DNA of 5,875 nt from Actinomycetota bacterium (GTDB lineage Bacteria; Actinomycetota; Humimicrobiia; Humimicrobiales; Humimicrobiaceae): positions 1 to 5,875 of the forward strand of contig JAQVEM010000083.1 of NCBI GenBank assembly GCA_028697935.1, given 5' to 3'. The notes under the pieces are model-generated. The model made no database searches. It saw nothing but the letters and a program-made list of their open reading frames with translations, and was not told the origin of the DNA. This document shows positions 1 to 5,875 of this stretch, piece after piece. Position numbers and translations under genes: made by a program. Numbering within the stretch: the stretch's first letter is position 1; the number at the start of each line of letters is the position of its first letter.

Positions 1-56
1 ATTGATTCAAACAATTCTTTTTTCCTGTGAAGAGTATTATAAACTTTTAGACTCAC
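1..56 (-). CDS. cysS: Cysteinyl-tRNA synthetase, N-terminal fragment (runs off left edge)
   Basis: Only the first 18 codons and two bases are inside the window. They begin with GTG at 56-54 and read MSLKVYNTLHRKKELFES. This matches the characteristic opening of bacterial CysRS (M-x-L-[KR]-[VI]-Y-N-T-L-x-R-K-K-x-x-F), which precedes the zinc- and ATP-binding class I core. CysRS attaches cysteine to tRNA-Cys in the cytoplasm. The start is well fixed: a strong GGGAGGA ribosome-binding site sits at 61-67, five or six bases upstream. An in-frame TAG lies six codons before the GTG, with no other start codon between. The position directly after cysE is where cysS lies in Bacillota, which supports the call independently. 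The catalytic motifs are outside the window, so integrity of the gene cannot be judged. Confidence 0.88.
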   Translation of the reverse strand, partial: MSLKVYNTLHRKKELFES

Positions 57-60
57 TGAA

Positions 61-67
61 TCCTCCC
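61..67 (-). promoter_or_regulatory. Strong Shine-Dalgarno of cysS
   Basis: The minus strand reads GGGAGGA, followed by TTCA and the GTG start of cysS. This is the best ribosome-binding site in the window and is what fixes the non-ATG start. Confidence 0.85.
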
Positions 68-120
68 GCCACTAAATTATTTCTCTGTTGATTTTGTTAT
101 TTTATAAATTTATAGAATCA

Positions 121-149
121 ATAATACACACTTATTGGAATTTTGACTA
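121..149 (-). promoter_or_regulatory. Candidate sigma-70-type promoter for cysS
   Basis: On the minus strand, TAGTCA at 149-144 (four of six matches to TTGACA) is separated by 17 bases from TATTAT at 126-121 (five of six matches to TATAAT). Transcription would start near 114, leaving a leader of about 57 bases before the cysS GTG. The 157-base cysE-cysS gap is the longest in the window, which leaves room for an own promoter. In DNA this AT-rich such matches arise by chance, so the call is tentative. Confidence 0.28.
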
Positions 150-171
150 AAAATATTATCTGGCAAAATTC
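138..171 (-). repeat. Perfect 8-bp inverted repeat in the cysE-cysS gap
   Basis: GAATTTTG (138-145) and CAAAATTC (164-171) are exact reverse complements separated by 18 bases. The arm at 138-145 overlaps the candidate cysS -35 element. No T-run follows on the minus strand, so it is not a normal intrinsic terminator. It could be an operator, a weak mRNA hairpin, or chance in AT-rich DNA. Confidence 0.4.
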
Positions 172-213
172 TGAATTGTGATAACTATTCATTAAAATTT
201 TTAGCTATAAATA

Positions 214-867
214 TTATTTATTTTCTTCCTTTAACTTTTTTACTTCTTTTTCTAAAAAATCTATTCTTGCACAGCAATCACTTAAAATTTCACTAACAGG
301 GTCAGGCAGATTCATTCTGTGAAACTCATCTGACAGAACCTTTTCTCCACCAACTTTTACTATCCTTCCAGGAACTCCTACTACAGTACACCCATCGGGA
401 ACTGATTTAACAACCACTGCTCCTGCCCCTATAATAACATTATTACCAATTGTAATAGAACCCAGTACCTTCGCTCCTGCAGAAATAACGACATTATTGC
501 CAATTGTAGGATGCCGCTTACCTTTTTCTTTCCCTGTTCCGCCAAGTGTTACACCCTGATAAAGGGTTACATTATCACCAATTTCAGTTGTTTCACCTAT
601 AACAACTCCCATACCATGGTCTATAAAAAAACTCCTGCCTATCTTTGCCGCTGGATGTATCTCTATCCCGGTAAAGAATCTGCTGCACTGTGACATCCAC
701 CTCGGGATAAAAGGCACTTTGTGTTTGTAAAGCCAGTGTGCCACTCTATGATTCATGACTGCATGTACACCTGAATAAGTAAATATAATTTCTGCAGTAC
801 TCACTGCAGCCGGGTCCCTCTCTTTTGCAGCCCTTACAAGATCTTTTAATTCTCCTATTAATCCCAT
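214..867 (-). CDS. cysE: Serine O-acetyltransferase
   Basis: Transfers acetyl from acetyl-CoA to L-serine, making O-acetylserine, the carbon acceptor for cysteine synthesis by CysK in the cytoplasm. The 217-residue protein is the short EpsC-like form typical of Gram-positive bacteria, without the longer N-terminal part of the E. coli enzyme (273 residues). Residues about 1-65 form the helical cap (RDPAA at 18-22). From about 68 to 170 the left-handed beta-helix hexapeptide repeats are visible (GIEIHPAAKIG, IGDNVTLYQGVTLGG, IGNNVVISAGAKVLG, VGVPGRIV). The catalytic Asp-His pair is D83-H84 in IDHGMG, and the second conserved His is H119. Their spacing of 35 equals that of E. coli H158 and H193. 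The C-terminus, about 192-217, is a charged, probably coiled helix with two adjacent cysteines (C198, C199). The start has only a weak AGG site about seven bases upstream. It lies 61 bases after gltX and before cysS, as in Bacillota. The gap before it is too short for a T-box. Confidence 0.97.
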   Translation of the reverse strand: MGLIGELKDLVRAAKERDPAAVSTAEIIFTYSGVHAVMNHRVAHWLYKHKVPFIPRWMSQCSRFFTGIEIHPAAKIGRSFFIDHGMGVVIGETTEIGDNVTLYQGVTLGGTGKEKGKRHPTIGNNVVISAGAKVLGSITIGNNVIIGAGAVVVKSVPDGCTVVGVPGRIVKVGGEKVLSDEFHRMNLPDPVSEILSDCCARIDFLEKEVKKLKEENK

Positions 868-928
868 TACCTTACCTGCCGATTATGAATGTAAACTAAA
901 TTACTAAGTTAAAAATTTTTTTTTAAAA

Positions 929-2410
929 TTACAGATTATTACTTTTTATATATTCTAATGTTTGTTTAACTCTTTGAATACTATTTTTTAAACCTATTAT
1001 AGAAATAACATCTGGTAACTCCGGGCCGTGCGTTTTACCTGTAAGAGAAACTCTAATGGGCATATAGAGCAGCCGGCCTTTTATTTTTTGTCCTTTAAGA
1101 TTTTCTGCAACCAGATTAATCAGTTCTCTACTTTGCTCTTCATTTAAATCTATATCAATACCATTGTCAAAAGATTTATATCTACTCTCAAGAACTTTTA
1201 GAAAACAATCTATTACAACTTTAGAGGTATCAAGTCTTAAAACTTCAATCGATTCTGCACTATAATCTGTAATTACATCACTAAAAAAATCTTTCATATA
1301 AAAAGAAAAATCACCCAGAACTTTTAAATTATCGCGAAATGCTTTTGCTCCTCTTAAAATTTTTCTCATTACTTCTGGATTTTCTTTATCTTCCCTGCTT
1401 ATTATTTTGTCTCTGATTAAATAGGGTATACATAGATCCGCCAGTTCTTCAGGGGATTTTTTTCTTATATAAATACCATTTATCCATTTTAATTTATCCA
1501 CATCAAATATAGCCGGACTTCTTGATATATCCTGTATCCTGAATTTATCTATGACATCTCTTATATTAAATATTTCTTCATCACCTCCGGGAGACCATGA
1601 AAGTAACGAAAGGTAGTTTGTCATAGCTTCAGCCAGATAACCTTCTTCCCTGAACTCGGAAATTGTTGTTGCACCATGTCTCTTACTCAATTTTGAACCA
1701 TCTCTCCCGAGTATCATAGACAGATGTGCAAAAAATGGTTGTCTGAATCCGAGACTTTCAAATAAAAGAATTTGTCTTGCGGTATTTGTTATGTGGTCTT
1801 CTCCCCTTAAAACATGGGTTATCTTCATATCACCATCATCTACTACAACTGCAAAATTGTAGGATGGCATACCGTCTGATTTAATGATTATAAAATCTCC
1901 TATAGTATCAGCGCTAAAAGTTATTCTTCCTCTTATTAAGTCATTAAAAGTAATTTCTCTATCAGTATTTACCCTGAATCTTATTGCGAACTTCTTACCT
2001 TCCTTTAAATTTTTTTCAATTTCCGAAGGAGAAAGTTCTCTGCATCTATTATCATATTTTGACATTTTACCCGCCGCATACTGATCTTCTTTAAGTTTTT
2101 CAAGCCTTTCAGGAGTGCAAAAACATCTGTAGGCTTTATTCTGATCCAGTAACTTCCTTGCAAACTCCCCGTATATTTTAATCCTGTCGCTCTGCCTGTA
2201 GAATTCGTCCCATTCGAGTCCAAGCCATTCTAAATCCCTGATTATAGATTTCTCATAAAAGCTTTTTGATCTCTTCGCATCAGTATCTTCTATCCTTAAG
2301 ATCAGGTGCCCTTTCAAACTTTTTGCAGCAAGCCAGTTAAACAGAGCAGTCCTTGCTGTTCCTATGTGCAGACCTCCTGTTGGAGATGGTGCAAATCTAA
2401 GCCGTGGCAT
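929..2410 (-). CDS. gltX: Glutamyl-tRNA synthetase
   Basis: Class I aminoacyl-tRNA synthetase that activates glutamate with ATP and loads it on tRNA-Glu (and on tRNA-Gln if the enzyme is non-discriminating, which cannot be told here). It is full length at 493 residues, in the usual bacterial range. The Rossmann core opens with FAPSPTGGLHIGTARTALFN, with the HIGH-type motif at H15-I16-G17-T18. LRIEDTD follows at 38-44, LRGEDHITNT at 201-210, and the KMSKS-type loop K240-L-S-K-R244 in GSKLSKRHG. The tRNA-acceptor insertion carries a zinc-site-like pattern: C96-x-C98 and C123, with E125 where E. coli has His127. The C-terminal helical anticodon-binding half, about 310-493, ends with the family-typical THGPELPDVISIIG (460-473). 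The start is supported by GGAG eight bases upstream. It lies 139 bases downstream of ispF and 61 upstream of cysE, as in the conserved order. Confidence 0.98.
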   Translation of the reverse strand: MPRLRFAPSPTGGLHIGTARTALFNWLAAKSLKGHLILRIEDTDAKRSKSFYEKSIIRDLEWLGLEWDEFYRQSDRIKIYGEFARKLLDQNKAYRCFCTPERLEKLKEDQYAAGKMSKYDNRCRELSPSEIEKNLKEGKKFAIRFRVNTDREITFNDLIRGRITFSADTIGDFIIIKSDGMPSYNFAVVVDDGDMKITHVLRGEDHITNTARQILLFESLGFRQPFFAHLSMILGRDGSKLSKRHGATTISEFREEGYLAEAMTNYLSLLSWSPGGDEEIFNIRDVIDKFRIQDISRSPAIFDVDKLKWINGIYIRKKSPEELADLCIPYLIRDKIISREDKENPEVMRKILRGAKAFRDNLKVLGDFSFYMKDFFSDVITDYSAESIEVLRLDTSKVVIDCFLKVLESRYKSFDNGIDIDLNEEQSRELINLVAENLKGQKIKGRLLYMPIRVSLTGKTHGPELPDVISIIGLKNSIQRVKQTLEYIKSNNL

Positions 2411-2418
2411 AATTTTTA

Positions 2419-2422
2419 CTCC
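2419..2422 (-). promoter_or_regulatory. Shine-Dalgarno of gltX
   Basis: GGAG on the minus strand, eight bases before the gltX ATG at 2410. It fixes the start that gives the conserved N-terminus MPRLRFAPSPTG. Confidence 0.75.
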
Positions 2423-2549
2423 ATTTTATAATTGCAGAATACATTCTTTAAGTTGTAAGTTAATAATAAAATAGTCCGGTCATAAAAATTCCCCATACAT
2501 ATGATTTCACAGCACCGCAGTATAACTTATATATAAATCAAAATTATAG

Positions 2550-3017
2550 TTATTTTAGTAAAACCACACTGTATGCAACAACTCCCTCACCCTTTCCGCA
2601 GAATCCAAGGCCCTCAGTAGTAGTTGCTTTTATATTTATATCATCTTTATTTATTCCCAGAGTCTTTGCTATATTTTTTTCCATTTCAGGGATATATTTT
2701 GATATTTTTGGCTTCTGGATTACAAGAATAGAGTCTATATTTACAACACTATATTTTTCTTTCTCCATTTTTTCTCTTACTTTTTCCAGTAAGATGAGAC
2801 TTGAAATATCTTTATATTTCATATTAGTATCTGGAAAATGAACTCCAATATCTCCAAGACCACAGGCCCCCAGAATAGCATCCATTACAGAATGTACCAG
2901 AACATCTGCATCAGAATGGCCTTCCAGCCCCATACTATACTCAATCTCAACCCCACCAAGTACAAGTTTTCTGCCTGCTTTAAATTTATGTATATCAAGT
3001 CCCATTCCAGTTCTCAT
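2550..3017 (-). CDS. ispF: 2-C-methyl-D-erythritol 2,4-cyclodiphosphate synthase
   Basis: Fifth enzyme of the MEP isoprenoid pathway. It cyclises CDP-ME 2-phosphate to 2-C-methyl-D-erythritol 2,4-cyclodiphosphate with release of CMP. Family members are homotrimers with a Zn2+ and a divalent metal at the subunit interfaces. At 155 residues it has standard length. The metal ligands D8, H10 (GLDIH) and H42 (VHSVMDAILGA) are all at the E. coli numbering. Also present are the GHSDADV loop (33-39), FPDTN (61-65), and the C-terminal signature KATTTEGLGFCGKGEG (130-145), whose T133-T134-E135 region binds the cytidyl diphosphate. The start agrees with the family N-terminus (MR-x-G-x-G-x-D-x-H). The ribosome-binding site is weak, a GGG about ten bases upstream. 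It follows ispD by 71 bases as a separate gene, not as the IspDF fusion seen in some proteobacteria. Confidence 0.98.
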   Translation of the reverse strand: MRTGMGLDIHKFKAGRKLVLGGVEIEYSMGLEGHSDADVLVHSVMDAILGACGLGDIGVHFPDTNMKYKDISSLILLEKVREKMEKEKYSVVNIDSILVIQKPKISKYIPEMEKNIAKTLGINKDDINIKATTTEGLGFCGKGEGVVAYSVVLLK

Positions 3018-3051
3018 AATTAGTTTTCCCTTTATTCTTTTGTTTATATGA

Positions 3052-3080
3052 ATTATATGAGCTATTTATATATTTTTATA
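3052..3080 (-). promoter_or_regulatory. Possible internal promoter for ispF-gltX
   Basis: A perfect TATAAT lies on the minus strand at 3057-3052. The hexamer 17 bases upstream (TATAAA, 3080-3075) matches TTGACA at only three positions. A start near 3045 would give a leader of under 30 bases before ispF. The gap is almost pure A/T, so a chance -10 match is likely. Confidence 0.18.
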
Positions 3081-3088
3081 TATTAAAT

Positions 3089-3808
3089 TTAGCTCCTTCT
3101 TTTTCTTCCGTTTCTGACCATAACAAGCTCTGCAAGAAATAAATCAAGGGGAGTTGTTATTTTTATATTCTCACTCTTTCCTCTTACCACATAAACTTTA
3201 AAACCCATTCTTTCCACCAGAGAAGCATCATCTGTCCCAATAAAACCATCCTCTAATGCTTTACTATGTGCCTTTAAGATATCTTTATAAAAGAAAGTCT
3301 GTGGAGTTTGAGCATGCCATACAGTATCCCTTGGTATGGTTCTTTTTATGATGTTACCATCTATTACCTTTACAGTTTCCATCACAGGTGCCGCCAGTAT
3401 AGCCCCTTTTATTTTGCTATCTTTTTTGTTTTCTCTTATAAGTGTGTTTAATAAGAGATTTATTTCTTCAGTAGTTATAAGTGGCCTTACACCATCATGA
3501 ATAGATACTATTCTGGTAGAAGAAGGCACTTCTTTAAGTGCATTATATACAGACTCCTGCCTGCTGTCTCCACCAAATACCAGTTTTTTTACTTTTGTAA
3601 ATGAATATTTTTCAATTATGTTTTTCTGACAGAATTCAAGGTAATCCCCGGGAACTGAAATATAAATTTCTTTTATTTTCGAAGAGTTTTGAAAGGCACT
3701 AATAGTGTGAGCCAGTACAGGCTTCCCATAAATATCTAAAAATTGCTTGTTGATATTGCTCTTAAACCTTATACCTCTTCCGGCTGCTGTAATTATCGCT
3801 ACATCCAT
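3089..3808 (-). CDS. ispD: 2-C-methyl-D-erythritol 4-phosphate cytidylyltransferase
   Basis: Third MEP-pathway step: transfers CMP from CTP to methylerythritol 4-phosphate, giving CDP-ME. The protein is 239 residues, the normal length, with one nucleotidyltransferase (GT-A-like) domain. The CTP-binding loop is ITAAGRGIRF (6-15) with R14, then K21-Q-F as the conserved lysine of the PKQ motif (here N20 in place of the usual Pro). Further signatures are GGDSRQESVYNAL (79-91), IHDGVRPL (103-110), AAPVMETVK (139-147), RDTVWHAQTPQTF (160-172) with R160 as the likely equivalent of E. coli R157, GTDDASLVE (191-199) and NIKITTPLDL (214-223) with K216 as the likely substrate-binding lysine. The C-terminal tail NGRKRRS is basic. 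No Shine-Dalgarno is visible. In-frame TAA just upstream makes this ATG the first possible start. It lies 82 bases after disA, where yacL normally intervenes, and precedes ispF. Confidence 0.97.
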   Translation of the reverse strand: MDVAIITAAGRGIRFKSNINKQFLDIYGKPVLAHTISAFQNSSKIKEIYISVPGDYLEFCQKNIIEKYSFTKVKKLVFGGDSRQESVYNALKEVPSSTRIVSIHDGVRPLITTEEINLLLNTLIRENKKDSKIKGAILAAPVMETVKVIDGNIIKRTIPRDTVWHAQTPQTFFYKDILKAHSKALEDGFIGTDDASLVERMGFKVYVVRGKSENIKITTPLDLFLAELVMVRNGRKRRS

Positions 3809-3813
3809 AAATT

Positions 3814-3841
3814 ATTATCAAAAGAAATTGTTGAAAATCAA
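3814..3841 (-). promoter_or_regulatory. Candidate promoter abutting ispD (possibly leaderless)
   Basis: On the minus strand, TTGATT (3841-3836) is followed after 16 bases by GATAAT (3819-3814). These match four of six and five of six consensus positions. The -10 element ends five bases before the ispD ATG, so a start at normal distance would fall on or within the start codon. This would explain why no Shine-Dalgarno is seen. The match is modest and the DNA is AT-rich. Confidence 0.3.
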
Positions 3842-3890
3842 TTACCAGTGAAATCTAAATAGCAAAAACAGAACAATATCCCGGCAATTA

Positions 3891-5003
3891 TCATATGTTA
3901 ATTTTCGGGATTACTCCTCTTTTTCTATTGTAGGGCTCATTATACAAATAATATTCTGCAAACTTTTCCAGTTTATCATGTAAAGATCTGGCTCTATTTT
4001 TACCAATTCCTGCTATTCCTGATAATTCTTCTACACATGCATTCATGATACCCTTTAAACTCCCGAATTTTTCTACTAAAGCTGTAACAGCTGAGTGAGG
4101 AAGTCTTATTACTTCGTTGATAATCCTGAAGCCTCTTGGATGCATACTAAATTCTCTTAAACTGCCTTCAACCTCATAACCCAGAATTTTTGCAATATTC
4201 TCAAGTTCAAGTAATTCCTTCTCACTTAATAGATTTATTTTATTCTTTATTTCAGCCGGATTATCATTAATATTAGGATGAACGTAATCACTTATAATAT
4301 TCAAAGAATCGCTGACTACATCAGCCATTAATTCTTCCACCTGCATTTTTAAAAGTCTTCCCTCTACTCCCAGCTCGTATATATATTTCTTAATTTCTTT
4401 TTCTGTTTTCTGTACAATGCTGGACCTCTGCAGTATGTTTACAACATCAAAAAGAGTTACAACATCTTCCAGTTCTTTTATAGTTAGATTAAAAATAAGT
4501 TCATCTAACCCTTCTTTATATTTTTCAAGTGTCTGGAGTGCCTGATTTGCTCTGGCCATTATAACTCTTGTCTCTTCTAACATATATTTTATATCACCTT
4601 TATATATTGTAACTACATCTCTTTTCATTGATATAGAAATAACAAGGGTATTGGTTTGCTTTGCCACTCTCTCTGCGGTCCTGTGTCTTGTCCCTGTTTC
4701 AGATGTACTGATACCTGGATCGGGGAAAAGGTGTGTATTGGCATATAAAATACGTTTTGCATCAGAACTCAGAATTATTGCACCATCCATTTTTGCCAGT
4801 TCATAAAATTTTGTCGGTGTAAAACTGCATCCTATATAAAATCCACCATTTACAAGCTTTAAAACCTCTTCTGAATCCCCTACAACAATCAGTCCCCCTG
4901 TTTTCCCCTGAAGTATGTATTCTATACCCAGTCTAAGGTCAGTACCAGGAGCTATTTTTTTAAGACATTCAATTAATAATTCTTCTCTTCTATCCATTAA
5001 CAT
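3891..5003 (-). CDS. disA: DNA integrity scanning protein, diadenylate cyclase DisA
   Basis: Condenses two ATP into the second messenger cyclic di-AMP. DisA forms octamers that scan DNA and slow synthesis at branched structures such as stalled forks. The 370 residues align along the whole family. The N-terminal DAC domain (about 10-140) has GKTGGLIVVGD (33-43), the catalytic motif D73-G74-A75 in ELAKMDGAIILSSD, YANTHLFPDP (87-96) and the ATP-phosphate motif R106-H107-R108 in SETGTRHRTAERVAKQT. A helical linker follows (about 145-290). The C-terminal helix-hairpin-helix DNA-binding part has PRGFRIINEVIRLP (289-302) and GIAGIGKNRARSL (329-341). A basic tail of about 15 residues extends past the usual end. 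Two in-frame ATGs (M1 and M3) are possible starts. Neither has a Shine-Dalgarno, and clpC ends nine bases upstream, so translation is probably coupled to clpC. The usual upstream partner radA is missing here. Confidence 0.98.
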   Translation of the reverse strand: MLMDRREELLIECLKKIAPGTDLRLGIEYILQGKTGGLIVVGDSEEVLKLVNGGFYIGCSFTPTKFYELAKMDGAIILSSDAKRILYANTHLFPDPGISTSETGTRHRTAERVAKQTNTLVISISMKRDVVTIYKGDIKYMLEETRVIMARANQALQTLEKYKEGLDELIFNLTIKELEDVVTLFDVVNILQRSSIVQKTEKEIKKYIYELGVEGRLLKMQVEELMADVVSDSLNIISDYVHPNINDNPAEIKNKINLLSEKELLELENIAKILGYEVEGSLREFSMHPRGFRIINEVIRLPHSAVTALVEKFGSLKGIMNACVEELSGIAGIGKNRARSLHDKLEKFAEYYLYNEPYNRKRGVIPKINI

Positions 5004-5012
5004 TTTTAAAAA

Positions 5013-5875
5013 TCACACTTTTAACACACTGCCGCTGTCTATATTCTTAATGTCAAAATACATTTTTTTATCTTTTGCACTTACCTCTACTTTCTGACCG
5101 GATCTAACTTCACCGCTTATCAGTTTCTCAGAAAGCGGGTTTTCTATTAGATTCTGGATAGTCCTTCTCATTGGACGTGCACCCATTGAAGAGTCGTAGC
5201 CCTTTTCCAAAAGCAGATCTTTCGCACTTTTTTTGAGTTCAATCAGTATGCCCTGAAGCTCGAGCTGCTGCTGTACTTTTGCAATCATCAAATCCATGAT
5301 ACTGTAAATATGTTGTTTCTGTAACTTATGAAATACTATTACTTCATCAACTCTATTAAGAAACTCCGGTCTGAAAGCTTTCTTTAGTTCACTCATTGCT
5401 TTTTCTTTTATCTCACTATAGGACAAATCCTCTTTATTTACAGTTTTAAATCCCATAGGAGTATTTTTCTGGATTTCTCTTGCTCCAAGGTTTGAAGTCA
5501 TTATAATTACTGTATTCTTAAAATCAACTCTTTTACCCTGCGAATCAGTAAGATGACCTTCTTCAAATATCTGAAGTAATATATTGAAAACATCCGGGTG
5601 TGCTTTTTCTATCTCATCAAGAAGAATCACACTGTATGGCTTTCTCCTTACCATTTCGGTTAACTGTCCTCCTTCGTCATAACCTACATAACCAGGAGGA
5701 GAACCAACCAGTTTAGAAACAGAATGTTTTTCCATATACTCTGACATGTCAATATGTATCAGAGCTTCTTCTTTGTCAAATAAGAATTCTGCTATAGTTT
5801 TTGCAAGCTCTGTTTTACCAACACCTGAAGGACCGAGAAACATAAATGAACCTATCGGTCTTTTCGGGTCTTTTA
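5013..5875 (-). CDS. clpC: AAA+ unfoldase ClpC, C-terminal part (runs off right edge)
   Basis: The last 286 residues of a Hsp100 unfoldase that feeds substrates to the ClpP protease. The frame stays open to the edge: ten residues, KDPKRPIGSF, precede the methionine at 5843, so that methionine is internal. Counting from the first whole codon, the second ATPase module shows Walker A GPSGVGKT (14-21), pore loop GYVG (61-64), Walker B VILLDE (82-87), sensor-1 TSNLG (126-130), arginine-finger region RPEFLNR (168-174) and sensor-2 GARPMRR (231-237). An MGF tripeptide at 140-142 sits in the loop where ClpA, ClpC and ClpX carry the ClpP-binding [IVL]GF motif. ClpB lacks this motif, so the protein is the protease-linked type. 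The N-domain, first ATPase module and MecA/McsB-binding middle region lie outside the window. The position upstream of disA supports ClpC over ClpA or ClpE. Confidence 0.95.
   Translation of the reverse strand, partial: KDPKRPIGSFMFLGPSGVGKTELAKTIAEFLFDKEEALIHIDMSEYMEKHSVSKLVGSPPGYVGYDEGGQLTEMVRRKPYSVILLDEIEKAHPDVFNILLQIFEEGHLTDSQGKRVDFKNTVIIMTSNLGAREIQKNTPMGFKTVNKEDLSYSEIKEKAMSELKKAFRPEFLNRVDEVIVFHKLQKQHIYSIMDLMIAKVQQQLELQGILIELKKSAKDLLLEKGYDSSMGARPMRRTIQNLIENPLSEKLISGEVRSGQKVEVSAKDKKMYFDIKNIDSGSVLKV

Noticed and set aside
868..928. Possible T-box or cysE promoter between gltX and cysE, as found in some Bacillota.
   Set aside because: The 61 bases are too short for a T-box. The only promoter-like pair (TTAACT and CATAAT) has a 19-base spacer and would start transcription inside the ribosome-binding site.
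1884..2084. Plus-strand open frames of 60-66 codons opposite cysE, gltX, ispF and disA/clpC (also 511-693, 2838-3023, 4915-5097).
   Set aside because: All lie opposite conserved coding sequence, show no family motif and no ribosome-binding support, and are antisense shadows.
2005..2223. Minus-strand 72-codon open frame inside gltX.
   Set aside because: It lies entirely within the well-supported gltX frame, resembles no known protein, and is an out-of-frame shadow.
2461..2484. Seven-codon reading frame on the minus strand in the ispF-gltX gap (ATG to TAA) with GGGG upstream, considered as a leader peptide.
   Set aside because: It has no glutamate codons or attenuator-like hairpin after it, and such short frames are expected by chance.
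3060..3088. ATATAT-AAAA-ATATAT inverted repeat just after ispD, considered as a terminator.
   Set aside because: The stem is only A/T with no G-C pair and no proper T-run after it, so it is just AT-rich spacer.
5841..5843. ATG at 5843 as the start of a short AAA+ protein.
   Set aside because: The frame stays open upstream and encodes the conserved DPKRPIGSF that precedes Walker A in ClpC, so the gene continues beyond the window edge.
1..5875. A previously undescribed system such as a defence island, mobile element or CRISPR array.
   Set aside because: Every long frame is a recognised housekeeping enzyme in a known gene order, the gaps are short, and no direct-repeat array or transposase-like sequence was seen.

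Overview
This is an AT-rich window (roughly one third G+C by eye) holding seven housekeeping genes, all on the minus strand. Transcription therefore runs from the right edge to the left edge. In that order they are clpC (3' part only), disA, ispD, ispF, gltX, cysE and the first 18 codons of cysS. This is a shortened form of the gene order known from Bacillota (clpC-radA-disA-yacL-ispD-ispF-gltX-cysE-cysS). It points to a low-GC, Gram-positive-like bacterium or a deep-branching candidate lineage with the same ancestral order. Atribacterota is one possibility, but the sequence alone does not settle the phylum.

Layout: 5013-5875 is the C-terminal half of the AAA+ unfoldase ClpC, including the second ATPase module and a ClpP-docking MGF loop. 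Nine bases later comes disA (3891-5003), a cyclic di-AMP synthase. Then come the two MEP-pathway isoprenoid enzymes ispD (3089-3808) and ispF (2550-3017), glutamyl-tRNA synthetase gltX (929-2410) and serine acetyltransferase cysE (214-867). The start of cysteinyl-tRNA synthetase cysS (1-56) runs off the left edge. Gaps between genes are 9, 82, 71, 139, 61 and 157 bases. None is longer than 300 bases, and none contains a convincing intrinsic terminator, so co-transcription of most of the block is plausible. Candidate internal promoters lie before cysS, ispD and ispF, all of low confidence because the DNA is so AT-rich.

Functionally the block combines protein quality control (ClpC with ClpP), a nucleotide second messenger linked to genome integrity and cell-wall/osmotic homeostasis (DisA), isoprenoid precursor synthesis (IspD makes CDP-ME; IspF makes the cyclic diphosphate two steps later), and amino-acid activation and supply (GluRS; CysE makes the cysteine precursor and CysS charges tRNA-Cys). 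The genes are linked by conserved order more than by a shared pathway.

I found no mobile element, CRISPR array, RNA gene, phage gene or new defence system. The points worth a second look are small: the cysS start at the edge, the absence of radA and yacL from their usual places, very weak or missing Shine-Dalgarno sequences at disA and ispD (the latter possibly leaderless), an inverted repeat next to a putative cysS promoter, and a variant zinc-site residue in GltX.
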